A DNA stretch of 64,000 nucleotides from Streptomyces niger (GTDB lineage Bacteria > Actinomycetota > Actinomycetes > Streptomycetales > Streptomycetaceae). Below are positions 7,348-15,581 of the stretch, in pieces. The notes below the pieces were generated by a model that did no database searches, was not told the DNA's origin, and worked only from the letters and a program-made list of their open reading frames with translations. Location of the stretch: the NCBI RefSeq assembly GCF_000718305.1, contig NZ_JOFQ01000012.1:202261-266260 (forward strand), given 5' to 3'. A program made the translations under genes and the position numbers. The first letter of the stretch is position 1. Each line of letters opens with the position of its first letter.

Positions 7348-8703
7348 CTAGCTGCCGATGTCGCGGCTGCGCAGATCCTCCAGCGTCTCGCGGCGTACGA
7401 GGAGGCGCACCGCACCGTCCCGCACGGCGGCCACCGGCGGGCGGCCGACGAGGTTGTAGGCGGAGGCCATGGACAGGTGGTACGCGCCGGCAGCCGGCAC
7501 GGCGAGCAGGTCGCCGGGCCGGACGTCGCCGGGCAGCGGCACACCGGCCGCGAGCACGTCACCGGCCTCGCAGTGCCGGCCGACCACGGTCACCGGGGCG
7601 GGCTCGGCGTACGAGTGCCGTCCTACGAGGCGCGGCGCGTAGCGCACCCCGTAGAGCGCAGGCCTCGGGTTGTCGCTCATCCCGCCGTCCACGGCCACGA
7701 AGGTGTGCGCCTCGGTGCGCTTGACGGCGAGCACCCGGTACAGCGCGACGCCCGAGGGGCCCGCGATGGCCCGTCCCGGTTCGATGACGAGCCGGGGCAC
7801 GGTGAGGCCGGCCGTCGCGCAGCTCTCGATGAGCTCGGCGCGTACCTTCCTGGCGAGCGCCGGGACGTCCAGCGCGGGCTCGCCCGGCCGGTAGGCGATG
7901 CCGTGCCCGCCACCGAGATCCAGCTCGGGCGGCACCACGCCATGGGTGTCGCGGACGCGGGCCATCAGCCCCACCATCCGGCGCACCGCGGCGAGATAGG
8001 GCTTGGTGCTCGTGATCTGTGACCCCAAGTGGCAGTGGAGTCCGGCCAGTTCGAGGCCGGGTTGGGTGAGGACCCGGGCGACGGCGTGCTGCGCACTGCC
8101 GTCCGCGACCGACAGGCCGAACTTCTGGTCGCCCGTGCCGGTACGGATCTTCTCGTGCGCCCCGGCGGTGATCCCGGGCACCACTCGGACCATGACCTTC
8201 ACGCGGGTCCGCGCGGCGCCGGCCGCGGCCGCGAGGCGGGCGATCTCCGAGGGGCTGTCGATGACGATGCGACCCACGCCGAGCCGGAGCGCGGTCTCCA
8301 GGTCGTACGGGCTCTTGGCGTTGCCGTGCAGCAGGATGCGCTCGGGCGGCACGCCCGCCGCGACCGCCAGCTCCAGCTCGCCCGCCGAGCAGACATCCAG
8401 CCCGAGCCCTTCCTCGGCCACCCAGCGCGCCATGGCCCGGCACAGGAAGGCCTTGGCCGCGTACCGGATGTCGGCATCGGGGAAGGCGTGCACGTACGTA
8501 CGACAGCGGGTCCGTACCTCGTCCTCGTCGAGCAGGTAGAGCGGCGTACCGAAGCGCTCGGCGGCCTCGGCGAGCGGCACGCCGCCCACGGCCAGGTCCC
8601 CGGTGGACAGCGGAACGGTGGAGGAGGGCCAGACGGACAGTTCGGCCGGCCCGGCGGGATCGCCCGCCACGGGTGCGGCGGGCGGCAGTCCTACGGTGGT
8701 CAT
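7348..8703 (-). CDS. lysA: Diaminopimelate decarboxylase
   Basis: A 451-residue PLP enzyme of the alanine-racemase fold that converts meso-diaminopimelate to lysine. The PLP lysine is K84 in RYAAKAF. Other family motifs seen are GLDVCSAGEL, HGNAKSPYDLE, CHLGSQ, DLGGGHGI, EPGRAI and the C-terminal AYHLSMASAYN. The ATG at 8703 overlaps the upstream SAV_915-family stop by 4 nt (ATGA), so translation is coupled. Because this copy is linked to a SAV_915 protein and not to threonine or methionine genes, it is probably an additional decarboxylase, not the housekeeping one. Its substrate could be another D-centre amino acid. Confidence 0.9.
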   Translation of the reverse strand: MTTVGLPPAAPVAGDPAGPAELSVWPSSTVPLSTGDLAVGGVPLAEAAERFGTPLYLLDEDEVRTRCRTYVHAFPDADIRYAAKAFLCRAMARWVAEEGLGLDVCSAGELELAVAAGVPPERILLHGNAKSPYDLETALRLGVGRIVIDSPSEIARLAAAAGAARTRVKVMVRVVPGITAGAHEKIRTGTGDQKFGLSVADGSAQHAVARVLTQPGLELAGLHCHLGSQITSTKPYLAAVRRMVGLMARVRDTHGVVPPELDLGGGHGIAYRPGEPALDVPALARKVRAELIESCATAGLTVPRLVIEPGRAIAGPSGVALYRVLAVKRTEAHTFVAVDGGMSDNPRPALYGVRYAPRLVGRHSYAEPAPVTVVGRHCEAGDVLAAGVPLPGDVRPGDLLAVPAAGAYHLSMASAYNLVGRPPVAAVRDGAVRLLVRRETLEDLRSRDIGS

Positions 8704-9074
8704 GCGGCGCGCCCCCGAAGGAGGAAGGGGGCGGCCGGCGCGGCGGTGCGGTCGGGGACGTCGGTGCGGTGGGGCCTGGCGGCGTGCGGGTTCGGTGCGG
8801 CGAAGCGGGGGTCGACGGTGATGCGGGTGACGCCCAGCGGGGCGACGAGGGCGCGCAGCGCCGGCTCGGCCAGCCGGATCCACGCCACGCCGGGGCCGAG
8901 CGCCCCCACGAGCCGGTGCTCCGAGGTGAAGCCGACGGCCGTGCGGCAGCCGAGCGGCGTACGGCACAGGCGGGCCGCGTAGCCCATGGGTCCCGGCCGG
9001 ACGGGCACGTACAGCGGCCCGGCCGGGACGTGTTCGAGGGGCTCCGGGTCTTCGGTGAACAGGCTCTCCGCCAT
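8700..9074 (-). CDS. SAV_915-family small protein
   Basis: 124 residues with the family-like core GFTSEHRLVGALGPGVAWIRLAEPALRALVAPLGVTRITVDP. The function of the family is unknown to me; such proteins are common in streptomycetes. It shares a 4-nt overlap with lysA and is first in that operon. A phased set of TGACG repeats lies about 110-170 bp upstream. Confidence 0.82.
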   Translation of the reverse strand: MAESLFTEDPEPLEHVPAGPLYVPVRPGPMGYAARLCRTPLGCRTAVGFTSEHRLVGALGPGVAWIRLAEPALRALVAPLGVTRITVDPRFAAPNPHAARPHRTDVPDRTAAPAAPFLLRGRAA

Positions 9075-9401
9075 GGCGTTCTCCAGGTGGTACGAGGTGG
9101 GTGGCAGCGGCCCCGACGCGGTGAGGGCGAGCCGGGGCCGCTGCAGACGGTATGTCCGGGACGACGGCCGGCCCGGTGGTCCATGACGGGACGCTGACGG
9201 TGAGCGGGACGCTCCTGACGGAATGCTGACGCGTTCTGACGAATGCCGGACCGTCGGCGACCGGTCGGGGCGTCACCGTGTGCGCGGGGTATCACCACCT
9301 CAGTGGTGGGGCGTCAAGGGGCCGTCAAAGCAGGCCCGTTGCGGTGTCAGTACGGCATCAAGGGGGAGTGCGGCGGCCGGCGGCGTCCTTACCGTCGACG
9401 C
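9075..9401. other. 327-bp intergenic region with phased TGACG repeats and a hairpin
   Basis: No gene seen. TGACG occurs in the same orientation starting at 9184, 9195, 9216, 9227 and 9237, giving spacings of 11, 21, 11 and 10 bp. Four of the five are CTGACG. A perfect 6-bp hairpin (CACCAC at 9293-9298, GTGGTG at 9303-9308) follows. The region serves the minus-strand SAV_915/lysA operon and the plus-strand membrane protein at 9402. Confidence 0.55.
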
Positions 9402-9938
9402 ATGGAGTGCAGCCGCCACGAGTGTCCGCAGCCGCCTGAAGCGTCCGTCCGGGACCGCCGGTGGGCCGCCGGACTACGGGACGCCTGCCGGTACGCCGCG
9501 GCGTTCCTGGGGCTTCTGCTCCTGCTCGACAGCGCGTCGGGGCGGCTGACGCCCCTGCGGGCCGCACTGTGGGGGGTGCTTGCGGTGCTGCTGTTCGCCG
9601 TGCTGCTGCCGCCCCGCGTCACCGCGGGCCCCGGCCGGCTGGCCGTACGGGGGCTGCTGCGGGAGCGGCGGGTCCGTACCGACCTGCTGGTCTCGGTCCG
9701 CAGGACGGACGGGGTCGCGCAGCGGCTGGTGCTGCGTGACGTGTGCGGGGGCCGGGTCGAGATCGATCCGGCGGTGCTGACGGGGGACCCCGCGCTCTGG
9801 CGGCTCGTCGAGGCGGGCACCCGGAGGGCGGCCGAGCGCGGGCTCCTGCTCTGCGGTGCGACCGTGCTGCGGCAACTGACGCGGCAGGTCGACAGTGAGA
9901 CGGCGCGCCTGGTCTTCAAGGTGTCCGGCCTTCGGTAG
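9402..9938 (+). CDS. Small membrane protein with PH-like cytoplasmic domain
   Basis: 178 residues. Two adjacent hydrophobic helices (about 28-46 and 53-68) form a hairpin. A beta-rich domain follows (GRLAVRGLLRERRVRTDLLVSVRR through GGRVEIDPAVL) that resembles bacterial PH-domain membrane proteins. A helical tail ends in FKVSGLR. The function is unknown. There is no ribosome site, but TACCGT (9390-9395) lies exactly 6 nt before the ATG, as expected for a leaderless message. A terminator hairpin follows at 9957. Confidence 0.85.
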   Translation: MECSRHECPQPPEASVRDRRWAAGLRDACRYAAAFLGLLLLLDSASGRLTPLRAALWGVLAVLLFAVLLPPRVTAGPGRLAVRGLLRERRVRTDLLVSVRRTDGVAQRLVLRDVCGGRVEIDPAVLTGDPALWRLVEAGTRRAAERGLLLCGATVLRQLTRQVDSETARLVFKVSGLR

Positions 9939-9956
9939 GCAGCGGGCCTCTGGGGC

Positions 9957-9980
9957 GACCGGTACGGTTCCGTGCCGGTC
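9957..9980. terminator. Hairpin terminator between convergent genes
   Basis: GACCGGTACG (9957-9966), GTTC loop, CGTGCCGGTC (9971-9980): nine of ten pairs. It lies between a plus-strand stop at 9938 and a minus-strand stop at 9990. Confidence 0.6.
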
Positions 9981-9989
9981 CCGGCCGGA

Positions 9990-10169
9990 TCACCGGTCGC
10001 GGTGCCGCTCCGTGTCCCGGTCCGTGTCGTCGCCCTCCGCCTGTGACGGCGTGGTGCGGGGCATGTCGCGGCTGCGCCCGGAGCCTTCCGGTCGTCCGCG
10101 CTCCGGCTCCTGGCGCTCGCCCTCGGCCTGCGAGGGCGTCGGTTCGTACCTCGGGTCTGCGTCGCGCAT
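9990..10169 (-). CDS. Small hydrophilic repeat protein (TPSQAEG repeats)
   Basis: 59 residues, almost entirely charged or polar, probably intrinsically disordered. The motif TPSQAEG occurs twice (EPTPSQAEGERQ and RTTPSQAEGDD). Short Streptomyces proteins with repeated PSQAEGE-like motifs are familiar, but I know of no function. GGGAGG lies 5 nt before the ATG at 10169, which supports translation. Confidence 0.7.
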   Translation of the reverse strand: MRDADPRYEPTPSQAEGERQEPERGRPEGSGRSRDMPRTTPSQAEGDDTDRDTERHRDR

Positions 10170-10350
10170 GTGCGCCTCCCGGTCTTGCCGGTCGTCTCGT
10201 CCGGCACGGGTGCCGGAGCGATCATCGAGTACCCGGTGGCATTCGCTGCAAACCGCTGCAAATACCTGGATGGCGCACGGATGTCGCACCGGCAACGCGC
10301 GGAAGTGCGGGAAGGCGTGGCGAGCGGGGGCGGGGCGGGGCGCGTACGGC

Positions 10351-10875
10351 CTATGCCTCCGCGAGCGCCTTGACGCCCTCCAAAGTGGCCGTCATGCCCG
10401 TACGGAGCTCCGCGAGGCGAGCCTCTATGAGGTGCTCCTCGCGGTCGGGCATCCGGGCGATGACCGTGCTGAGCCCGGAGGCGCCGGGCCCGATGCGTAC
10501 GGAGTGCCGCAGCAGGACGCCCCCAAAGGCGGGCGTCAGGGTGAAGCGCCAGGTGGCGAGCGCCTGCGCAGGGTCCGTGACGGGTGCGCCGAACCGGCCG
10601 GCGGTGTCCAGGACCGCCCAACCGAACTCGTGCCCGGCGGCAACGGTGACCAGTTGCGAGACGGTCCGCCACTCGCCGATCTTCGGGTGCCGGTTGTGTC
10701 CGGCGAAGCGTGCGCCGACAGCGGGCGCGGTGGCGCCGTCCAGCCACTCCACCCGCTGCAGTTCGGGGCTCAACCGGGCGGGCAGGCCGATGTCGCTGAC
10801 CAGCCCCCAGACCCGCGGCGCCGCGGCCGCGATCCGTATCTCGCACTCGGCCTTCGGGCCGTCGGCATAACGCAT
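10351..10875 (-). CDS. SRPBCC-superfamily (polyketide cyclase/START-like) protein
   Basis: 174 residues with the opening typical of polyketide-cyclase-like SRPBCC proteins (AECEIRIAAAAPRVWGLVSDIGLPARLSPELQRVEWLDG). This fold makes a hydrophobic cavity that binds lipids or aromatic compounds. Middle and C-terminal strands (GHEFGWAVLD, ATWRFTLTP, GVLLRHSVRIGPG) fit. No catalytic residue can be assigned. GAGG lies 7 nt before the ATG at 10875. The gene is alone on its strand; its ligand is unknown. Confidence 0.85.
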   Translation of the reverse strand: MRYADGPKAECEIRIAAAAPRVWGLVSDIGLPARLSPELQRVEWLDGATAPAVGARFAGHNRHPKIGEWRTVSQLVTVAAGHEFGWAVLDTAGRFGAPVTDPAQALATWRFTLTPAFGGVLLRHSVRIGPGASGLSTVIARMPDREEHLIEARLAELRTGMTATLEGVKALAEA

Positions 10876-11040
10876 CGTGTGTCCTCGTCTCCTTCGGTCG
10901 TGCAGAAAGTATTGGCCAAAGGAGCCGAGTTCATCACCTTCACACATTTCACAGAAAAACCGCTGAATGTTCGACTAGTTCGATATTCTGGTGTCCTGCT
11001 GAGTCCTTCCGGGGCTCGGCCCGACATCTGAGGATGCGCG
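10876..11040. promoter_or_regulatory. AT-richer divergent promoter region
   Basis: This stretch is notably less GC-rich than its surroundings. It separates the SRPBCC gene (minus) from the lamin-tail gene (plus). It holds two GTTCGA hexamers 9 bp apart (10969-10974 and 10978-10983) followed by TATTCT. No operator can be named. Confidence 0.4.
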
Positions 11041-11493
11041 TTGCTTCGTACACGTACGCTCGCCACCGCGGTGACCGCCGCCGCGTGCGCCGGGATCCTT
11101 GCCCTGCCCGCCCAGGCCGAGGCGGCCGGCTCGGTCCATCTGTACAAGATCTACTACGACAGCCCGGGCAAGGACACCCGCTCCAACTCCAGCCTGAACG
11201 CCGAGTACGTGCAGATACGCAACACCACCGGCCGGAGCGTGAGCTTGAAGGGCTGGACGCTGGTGGACGCCTCGCGCCACAAGTACACCTTCGGTACGTA
11301 CTCCCTCGGCTCCGGCAAGACCGTGACCGTGCGCACCGGCAAGGGCAGCAACACCCAGGCCACCCGCTATCAGGGCCGGGCCGCCTACGTCTGGAACAAC
11401 GACAGGGACACCGCGACGCTGCGCACGTCCGCCGGTCGCGTCCAGGACACCTGCTCGTACAACTCCACGCGGTCCGACTACAAGATGTGCTGA
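11041..11493 (+). CDS. Secreted lamin-tail-domain protein
   Basis: 150 residues. The start is TTG at 11041, with GAGG (11030-11033) 7 nt upstream. A Sec signal peptide is clear (basic MLRTRT, hydrophobic LATAVTAAACAGILALPA, small residues AQAEAA). The rest is a lamin-tail domain, a small immunoglobulin-like fold: NAEYVQIRNTTGRSVSLKGWTL, then HKYTFGTYSLGSGKTVTVRTG and YVWNNDRDTATLR. These domains are secreted or surface-exposed in bacteria, often beside nucleases. Two cysteines near the C-terminus (C at CSYN and the final C) could form a disulfide. Exact role unknown. Confidence 0.88.
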   Translation: MLRTRTLATAVTAAACAGILALPAQAEAAGSVHLYKIYYDSPGKDTRSNSSLNAEYVQIRNTTGRSVSLKGWTLVDASRHKYTFGTYSLGSGKTVTVRTGKGSNTQATRYQGRAAYVWNNDRDTATLRTSAGRVQDTCSYNSTRSDYKMC

Positions 11494-11508
11494 GCCGGGC
11501 GCAGCGGA

Positions 11509-11548
11509 GCCGTCCGCCGGGCGCCGAAGCGGCCCGACGGCGGACGGC
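11509..11548 (+). terminator. Hairpin terminator after the lamin-tail gene
   Basis: GCCGTCCGCCG (11509-11519) pairs perfectly with CGGCGGACGGC (11538-11548), 16 bp after the stop codon. Confidence 0.7.
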
Positions 11549-11680
11549 GCCGCTCCGGGCGTGCCTCCGGGCGGCCCCGCCCGGTCACCGCGAGCGTTGC
11601 GGGACGCCTCCGGGCGCGTGATGATGGCTGCCTGGAGCGACGGCGCCGGACGCGGCGCGTCGGTCACAAGGGAGCGAGCG

Positions 11681-12082
11681 ATGACCGAACCCGGTGACCT
11701 GCGGCAGACGTACGCATTCAGCTGCACCGGATGCGGGCATGCCTGGAAGCAGACCTACGACATCGTGATCGTCACCGATGCCGAGGGCCGTCGCTCCCAG
11801 GCGTACCGCATCGAGGGGCGCAAGGTGCGCTCCCCGCTCACCTCACCCGTCTGCCCGCACTGCGACAGCGGGCGGGTGCACGCGGTGCCGACGGGGCTTG
11901 CCGAACGGGCCCTGAAGGCGGAGACCGTGGCGCGGTCCCGCCCCGAACGCGGCGAGCACACGCCGCACTTGCCGCACGGACCCCACCTGCACCTGCGGCG
12001 CCGTTCGGGCCGCACGAACGCACAGGAACCCGCGCGCGTGCAGGACCGTACGGACACGAAGGACGAACCCCCGTCGCTGTGA
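11681..12082 (+). CDS. Zinc-ribbon protein
   Basis: 133 residues. The N-terminal half is a zinc ribbon with two CxxC knuckles (FSCTGCGHAW and VCPHCDSG) separated by a beta strand (YDIVIVTDAEGRRSQAYRIEG). The C-terminal half is basic, histidine-rich and probably disordered (THLPHGPHLHLRRR). GGAG (11671-11674) supports the ATG at 11681. No enzymatic motif is present. The protein could bind nucleic acid or a partner protein. The family is common in Streptomyces but unnamed as far as I know. Confidence 0.82.
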   Translation: MTEPGDLRQTYAFSCTGCGHAWKQTYDIVIVTDAEGRRSQAYRIEGRKVRSPLTSPVCPHCDSGRVHAVPTGLAERALKAETVARSRPERGEHTPHLPHGPHLHLRRRSGRTNAQEPARVQDRTDTKDEPPSL

Positions 12083-12114
12083 CGGGTGCACGGCGGTGTC
12101 CGTCGGCCTCCGTA

Positions 12115-12276
12115 TCAGTGGCAACGGGGACCCGGCGAGGACTCGGCCCCCGGGGGCGGCTGGTCCGCCGGGAGCGCGGAGGTCTCGACGAGGGCCCGGT
12201 GGAGGCGGTGCACGCCGTCCTCCAGTTGCGCGGTGCCCGGTGCGCTGACGTAGCTCAGCCGCAGGTGCGGGGCGGG
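12115..12276 (-). pseudogene. 3' remnant of a PLP aminotransferase (MocR-type) gene
   Basis: The minus-strand frame ending at 12115 encodes only the last 53 residues of a fold-type I aminotransferase or MocR-like regulator: PHLRLSYVSAPGTAQLEDGVHRLHRALVET and a short tail. Everything upstream of about 12276 switches directly into an EamA transporter on the other strand. The catalytic core and start are absent, so this is a fragment left by deletion. Confidence 0.65.
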
Positions 12277-12279
12277 CGC

Positions 12280-13033
12280 TTCGGCGGCCGCGGCCTGCTG
12301 GCGGGCCTGCTCACCGCGGTCTGCCTGTGTGCGGCGCGGGTGCCGGTACCGGCACGACGGCACTGGCCCGGTCTGCTCACGGTGGCCGCCGGCTGCGTCA
12401 TCGGCTTCCCCCTGCTGACCACGTTGGCCCTGCAGACCTCCATCACGGCGCACTCGGCCGTCGTCATCGGCATGCTGCCGCTGGCCACCGCGGTCGTCTC
12501 GACCGTCCTGACCGGCCGGCGCCCCTCGCGCCTCTTCTGGGCGGCCGCCGGATTCGGTGCGCTCACCGTGGCCGGGTTCACCCTCCAGCAGAGTCACGGC
12601 CTGCCGACCCTCGGGGACGCGTACCTCTTCGCCGCCCTGTTGGTGTGCGCCGCGGGGGTACGCGCAGGGCGGCCGGCTCGCGTCCCACATGCCCGGCTGG
12701 CAGGTCATCGCCTGGGGCGTCGTCGCGGCGCTGCCGGTGTCCGCCCTGGTCACCGCCTTCGCCCTGCCCACGGAGCCGGTGCACCTCACGGACCAGGCGG
12801 TCCTCGGCATGGCCTACATCGCCGCCGTCTCCCAGTTCGGCGGCTTCGTCATGTGGTACCGCGGGACGGCCGCCATCGGGGTGCCCAGGGCGAGTCGGAT
12901 CCAGCTCGCGCAGCCTCTGCTCACCCTCGTGTGGTCGGTCCTGCTGATGGGCGAAGAGCCCTCTCCGCCGGCGCCCGTCGCGGCCCTGATCGTCCTCGGT
13001 TGCATCGCGGCGACCCAGCGCGCCCGCAGCTGA
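12280..13033 (+). pseudogene. EamA/DMT transporter remnant, 5'-truncated and frameshifted
   Basis: From about 12280 the plus strand encodes EamA (drug/metabolite transporter) sequence: RGLLAGLLTAVCLCAARVPV, HWPGLLTVAAGCVIGFPLL, then TSITAHSAVVIGMLPLATAV. At the G5 run 12654-12658 the frame shifts by +1. Removing one G would restore AAGYAQGGRLASHMPGWQVIAWG, and the protein continues to a TGA at 13033 (FGGFVMWYRGTAAIGVPRAS is typical of the last helices). The first one or two helices and the start codon are missing. Two independent lesions make it non-functional, although the G-run indel alone could be a sequencing error. Confidence 0.8.
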
Positions 13034-13035
13034 CC

Positions 13036-13051
13036 TGCCCGGGGCCGGGCA
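13036..13051. terminator. Weak hairpin between convergent genes
   Basis: TGCCCG-GGGC-CGGGCA, a short 6-bp stem immediately after the EamA remnant stop and 35 bp before the antiporter stop. Confidence 0.35.
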
Positions 13052-13085
13052 CCGGGTGCGCCACGGCGGCGCTCCACCGGGGCTC

Positions 13086-14186
13086 TCAGGGCGTCACGGC
13101 CAGCTCCAGGTACGCCGCGAGCAGGGCGAGGTGGAGGGCGCCCTGGAGGAGCGTGGCGCGGCCGGGAATGACCGTCAGGGTGCCGACGATCATCGTGAGG
13201 GCGAGCAGCACCATGTGGGTCGCGCCGAGGCCGAGGACGAGCGGGCCGGCCAGCCAGATGGACGCCGCGGCCACCGCGGGGATGGTGAGGCCGATGCTGG
13301 CCATGGCGGAGCCGAGGCCGAGGTTGAGGCTGGTCTGCACCCGGTCGCGGGTGGCCGCGCGCACCGCGGCGATGGTTTCCGGCAGCAGCACCAGCAGTGC
13401 GATCACGATGCCGACCACCGCGGCCGGCAGACCGGCGGCCGCCACGCCGGCCTCGATGGTGGGGGAGACCCCTTTGGCGAGCCCCACCACCCCGACCAGC
13501 GCCAGGGCCAGCAGCCCCAGGCTGGCCAGGGCCACCCGGCGGCTGGGCGGGTCGGCGTGGTCGTCCTCGTCGACGACCTGGCCGGACGAGGTGACGGGCA
13601 GGAAGTAGTCGCGGTGGCGCCTGGTCTGGGTGGTCACGAAGAGCCCGTAGAGCACGATGGCGGCGAGCGCCGCGAACCCCAACTGGGCCGGGGCGAACTC
13701 CGGTCCCGGCTTGCTCGTGGTGAACGTGGGCAGCACAAGGCTCAGCCCGGCGAGCGTGGCCACCGTCCCGAACGCCGCCGAGGTGCCCTCGGCGTTGAAG
13801 ACGGCGACCCGTCGCCGCACCGCGCTGATCAGCAGGGACAGTCCGACGATGCCGTTGCAGGTGATCATCACGGCGGCGAAGACGGTGTCCCGGGCGAGGG
13901 AGGCGGCCTTGTCCCCGCCGTCGGTCATCAGGGTGACGATCAGCGCCACCTCGATGATGGTCACCGCCACCGCGAGCACGAGGGACCCGAAAGGCTCGCC
14001 CACCCGGTGGGCGACCACCTCCGCGTGGTGCACCGCCGCCAGGACGGCGCCGGCCAGGAAGCACGCCACGAGGGCCACGACCGGGCCGGGCAGCGAACGG
14101 CCCCAGGAGAGCGCGAGGAGGACGACGGAGAGGACGGGAAGGGCGGTGGTCCAGTGGCCGGCGACCGCCCGGACGGTACGCAGCAT
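13086..14186 (-). CDS. Calcium/cation:proton antiporter (ChaA-like, CaCA superfamily)
   Basis: A 366-residue protein of about 11 helices that would export Ca2+ (possibly Na+ or K+) in exchange for protons. The two inverted alpha repeats that form the ion site are visible: HHAEVVAHRVGEPFGSLVLA with VTIIEVALIV in the N-half, and LLPETIAAVRAATRDRVQTS with LNLGLGSAMASIGLTIP in the C-half. The repeat glutamates (IIEVALI and PETIAAV) are intact. An acidic loop (VVDEDDHADPPSRR) separates the halves. The ATG at 14186 is divergent from an acyl-CoA dehydrogenase, with a KstR-like site between them. Confidence 0.93.
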   Translation of the reverse strand: MLRTVRAVAGHWTTALPVLSVVLLALSWGRSLPGPVVALVACFLAGAVLAAVHHAEVVAHRVGEPFGSLVLAVAVTIIEVALIVTLMTDGGDKAASLARDTVFAAVMITCNGIVGLSLLISAVRRRVAVFNAEGTSAAFGTVATLAGLSLVLPTFTTSKPGPEFAPAQLGFAALAAIVLYGLFVTTQTRRHRDYFLPVTSSGQVVDEDDHADPPSRRVALASLGLLALALVGVVGLAKGVSPTIEAGVAAAGLPAAVVGIVIALLVLLPETIAAVRAATRDRVQTSLNLGLGSAMASIGLTIPAVAAASIWLAGPLVLGLGATHMVLLALTMIVGTLTVIPGRATLLQGALHLALLAAYLELAVTP

Positions 14187-14314
14187 GGCTCGACCCTCTC
14201 AGAACACCCGGCGGCCTGCGCGCGGAGGAAGTCCGGCCTGGCCCGTCCGTAGGGCGGCCGGGGCGGACACACGCCCTGCGGGGCTTCCGACGGTCCCTGC
14301 CCCTTCCGTATTAC

Positions 14315-14328
14315 TGGAACGCGTTCTA
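14315..14328. promoter_or_regulatory. KstR-like operator upstream of the acyl-CoA dehydrogenase
   Basis: TGGAACGCGTTCTA fits the mycobacterial KstR consensus TNNAACNNGTTNNA (from memory) at every fixed position. The last bases overlap a TACCGT -10-like hexamer (14327-14332) for the plus-strand gene starting at 14376. Confidence 0.55.
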
Positions 14329-14375
14329 CCGTGCGGGCGACCCTACGGACCGCGGGACCGGGACAGGGAGGGGCC

Positions 14376-15554
14376 GTGCACCTCGAATACACGCCCGAAC
14401 AACAGCGGCTACGCGCCGAGCTGAGGACCTACTTCGCCGAGTTGGTGCCGGACAACGCGTACGCGCGCTACGCGGCGCCGGCCGATCAGAAACGCTTCTA
14501 CCGGGAGACGATCCGCCGGCTGGGCGCCGACCGCTGGCTCGGCGTCGGCTGGCCGCAGGAGTACGGCGGCCGCGGCCTCACCCCCGTCGAGCAGTTCGTC
14601 TTCTTCGACGAGGCGGCCCAGGCGGGCGTTCCGCTGCCCCTGATGGCGCTGAACACCGTCGGTCCGACGATCATGAAGTACGGCACCGAGGAGCAGAAGG
14701 CGTACTTCCTGCCGAAGATCCTCTCAGGCGAGCTGGACTTCGCCATCGGGTACAGCGAACCGGACGCTGGCACCGACCTCGCGGCCCTGAAGACCCGCGC
14801 CGTACGGGACGGCGACCATTACGTCGTCAACGGGCAGAAGATCTGGACCACCAACGGGGACACCGCCGACTGGGTGTGGCTGGCCGTCCGCACCGACCCC
14901 GAGGCGCCGCCCCACAAGGGCATCACCATGCTCCTCGTGCCCACCGACGACCCCGGCTACAGCTGCACCCTCATCAACACCCTCGCCTCCCACGACACCA
15001 CCGCCAGCTACTACGAGGACGTTCGCGTCCCCGTGAGCCACCGGGTCGGCGCGGAGAACGAGGGCTGGCGGATCATCACCAACCAGCTCAACCACGAGCG
15101 CGTCACGCTCGCCGCACACGGCACGATGGCGATCCGCGCCCTGCACGACGTCCAACGCTGGGCTATGGAGACCAAGCTCGCGGACGGCCGGCGCGTCATC
15201 GACCTGGGCTGGGTACGCGCCCGGCTGGCCCGCACGCACACCGAGCTGGAGGCGCTGCGGCTGCTGAACTGGCGCATGGTCGACGCGCTCCAGCGCGCCA
15301 CCCTCACCCCCCAGGACGCCTCCGCCGTCAAGGTCTACGGCTCGGAGGCGCGGCGCGACGCCTACGCCTGGCTGATGGAGGTCGTCGGCGCCGCGGGACC
15401 CTTGAAGGAGGGCTCGGCGGGCGCGGTGCTCCATGGCGAGCTGGAGCGTGGCTACCGGTCCGCCGTCATCTTCACGTTCGGCGGCGGCAACAACGAGATC
15501 CAACGGGAGATCATCTCCTGGATCGGCCTCGGGATGCCCCGCGTACGCAGGTGA
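14376..15554 (+). CDS. Acyl-CoA dehydrogenase (FadE-type)
   Basis: A 392-residue FAD flavoenzyme introducing an alpha-beta double bond into an acyl-CoA. Segments in order: N-terminal helical domain (TPEQQRLRAELRTYF), GVGWPQEYGGRGLTPVEQ, the middle-domain signature AIGYSEPDAGTDLAALKT, VNGQKIWTTNGDTADW, and the C-terminal FGGGNNEIQREIISWIGLGMPR. The length and lack of fusion match FadE proteins used in branched or steroid side-chain oxidation as well as ordinary beta-oxidation. GTG at 14376 has a GGGAGG site just upstream. A KstR-like palindrome on its promoter suggests sterol or lipid control. The next gene follows after 27 nt. Confidence 0.93.
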   Translation: MHLEYTPEQQRLRAELRTYFAELVPDNAYARYAAPADQKRFYRETIRRLGADRWLGVGWPQEYGGRGLTPVEQFVFFDEAAQAGVPLPLMALNTVGPTIMKYGTEEQKAYFLPKILSGELDFAIGYSEPDAGTDLAALKTRAVRDGDHYVVNGQKIWTTNGDTADWVWLAVRTDPEAPPHKGITMLLVPTDDPGYSCTLINTLASHDTTASYYEDVRVPVSHRVGAENEGWRIITNQLNHERVTLAAHGTMAIRALHDVQRWAMETKLADGRRVIDLGWVRARLARTHTELEALRLLNWRMVDALQRATLTPQDASAVKVYGSEARRDAYAWLMEVVGAAGPLKEGSAGAVLHGELERGYRSAVIFTFGGGNNEIQREIISWIGLGMPRVRR

Positions 15555-15581
15555 TCCCGTACGGGCGAAGGGGGTACGGCG

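Noticed and set aside
12654..12658. Programmed frameshift in the EamA gene
   Set aside because: The G5 run has no slippery heptamer or stimulatory structure, and the gene already lacks its 5' end, so a simple lesion is the better explanation.
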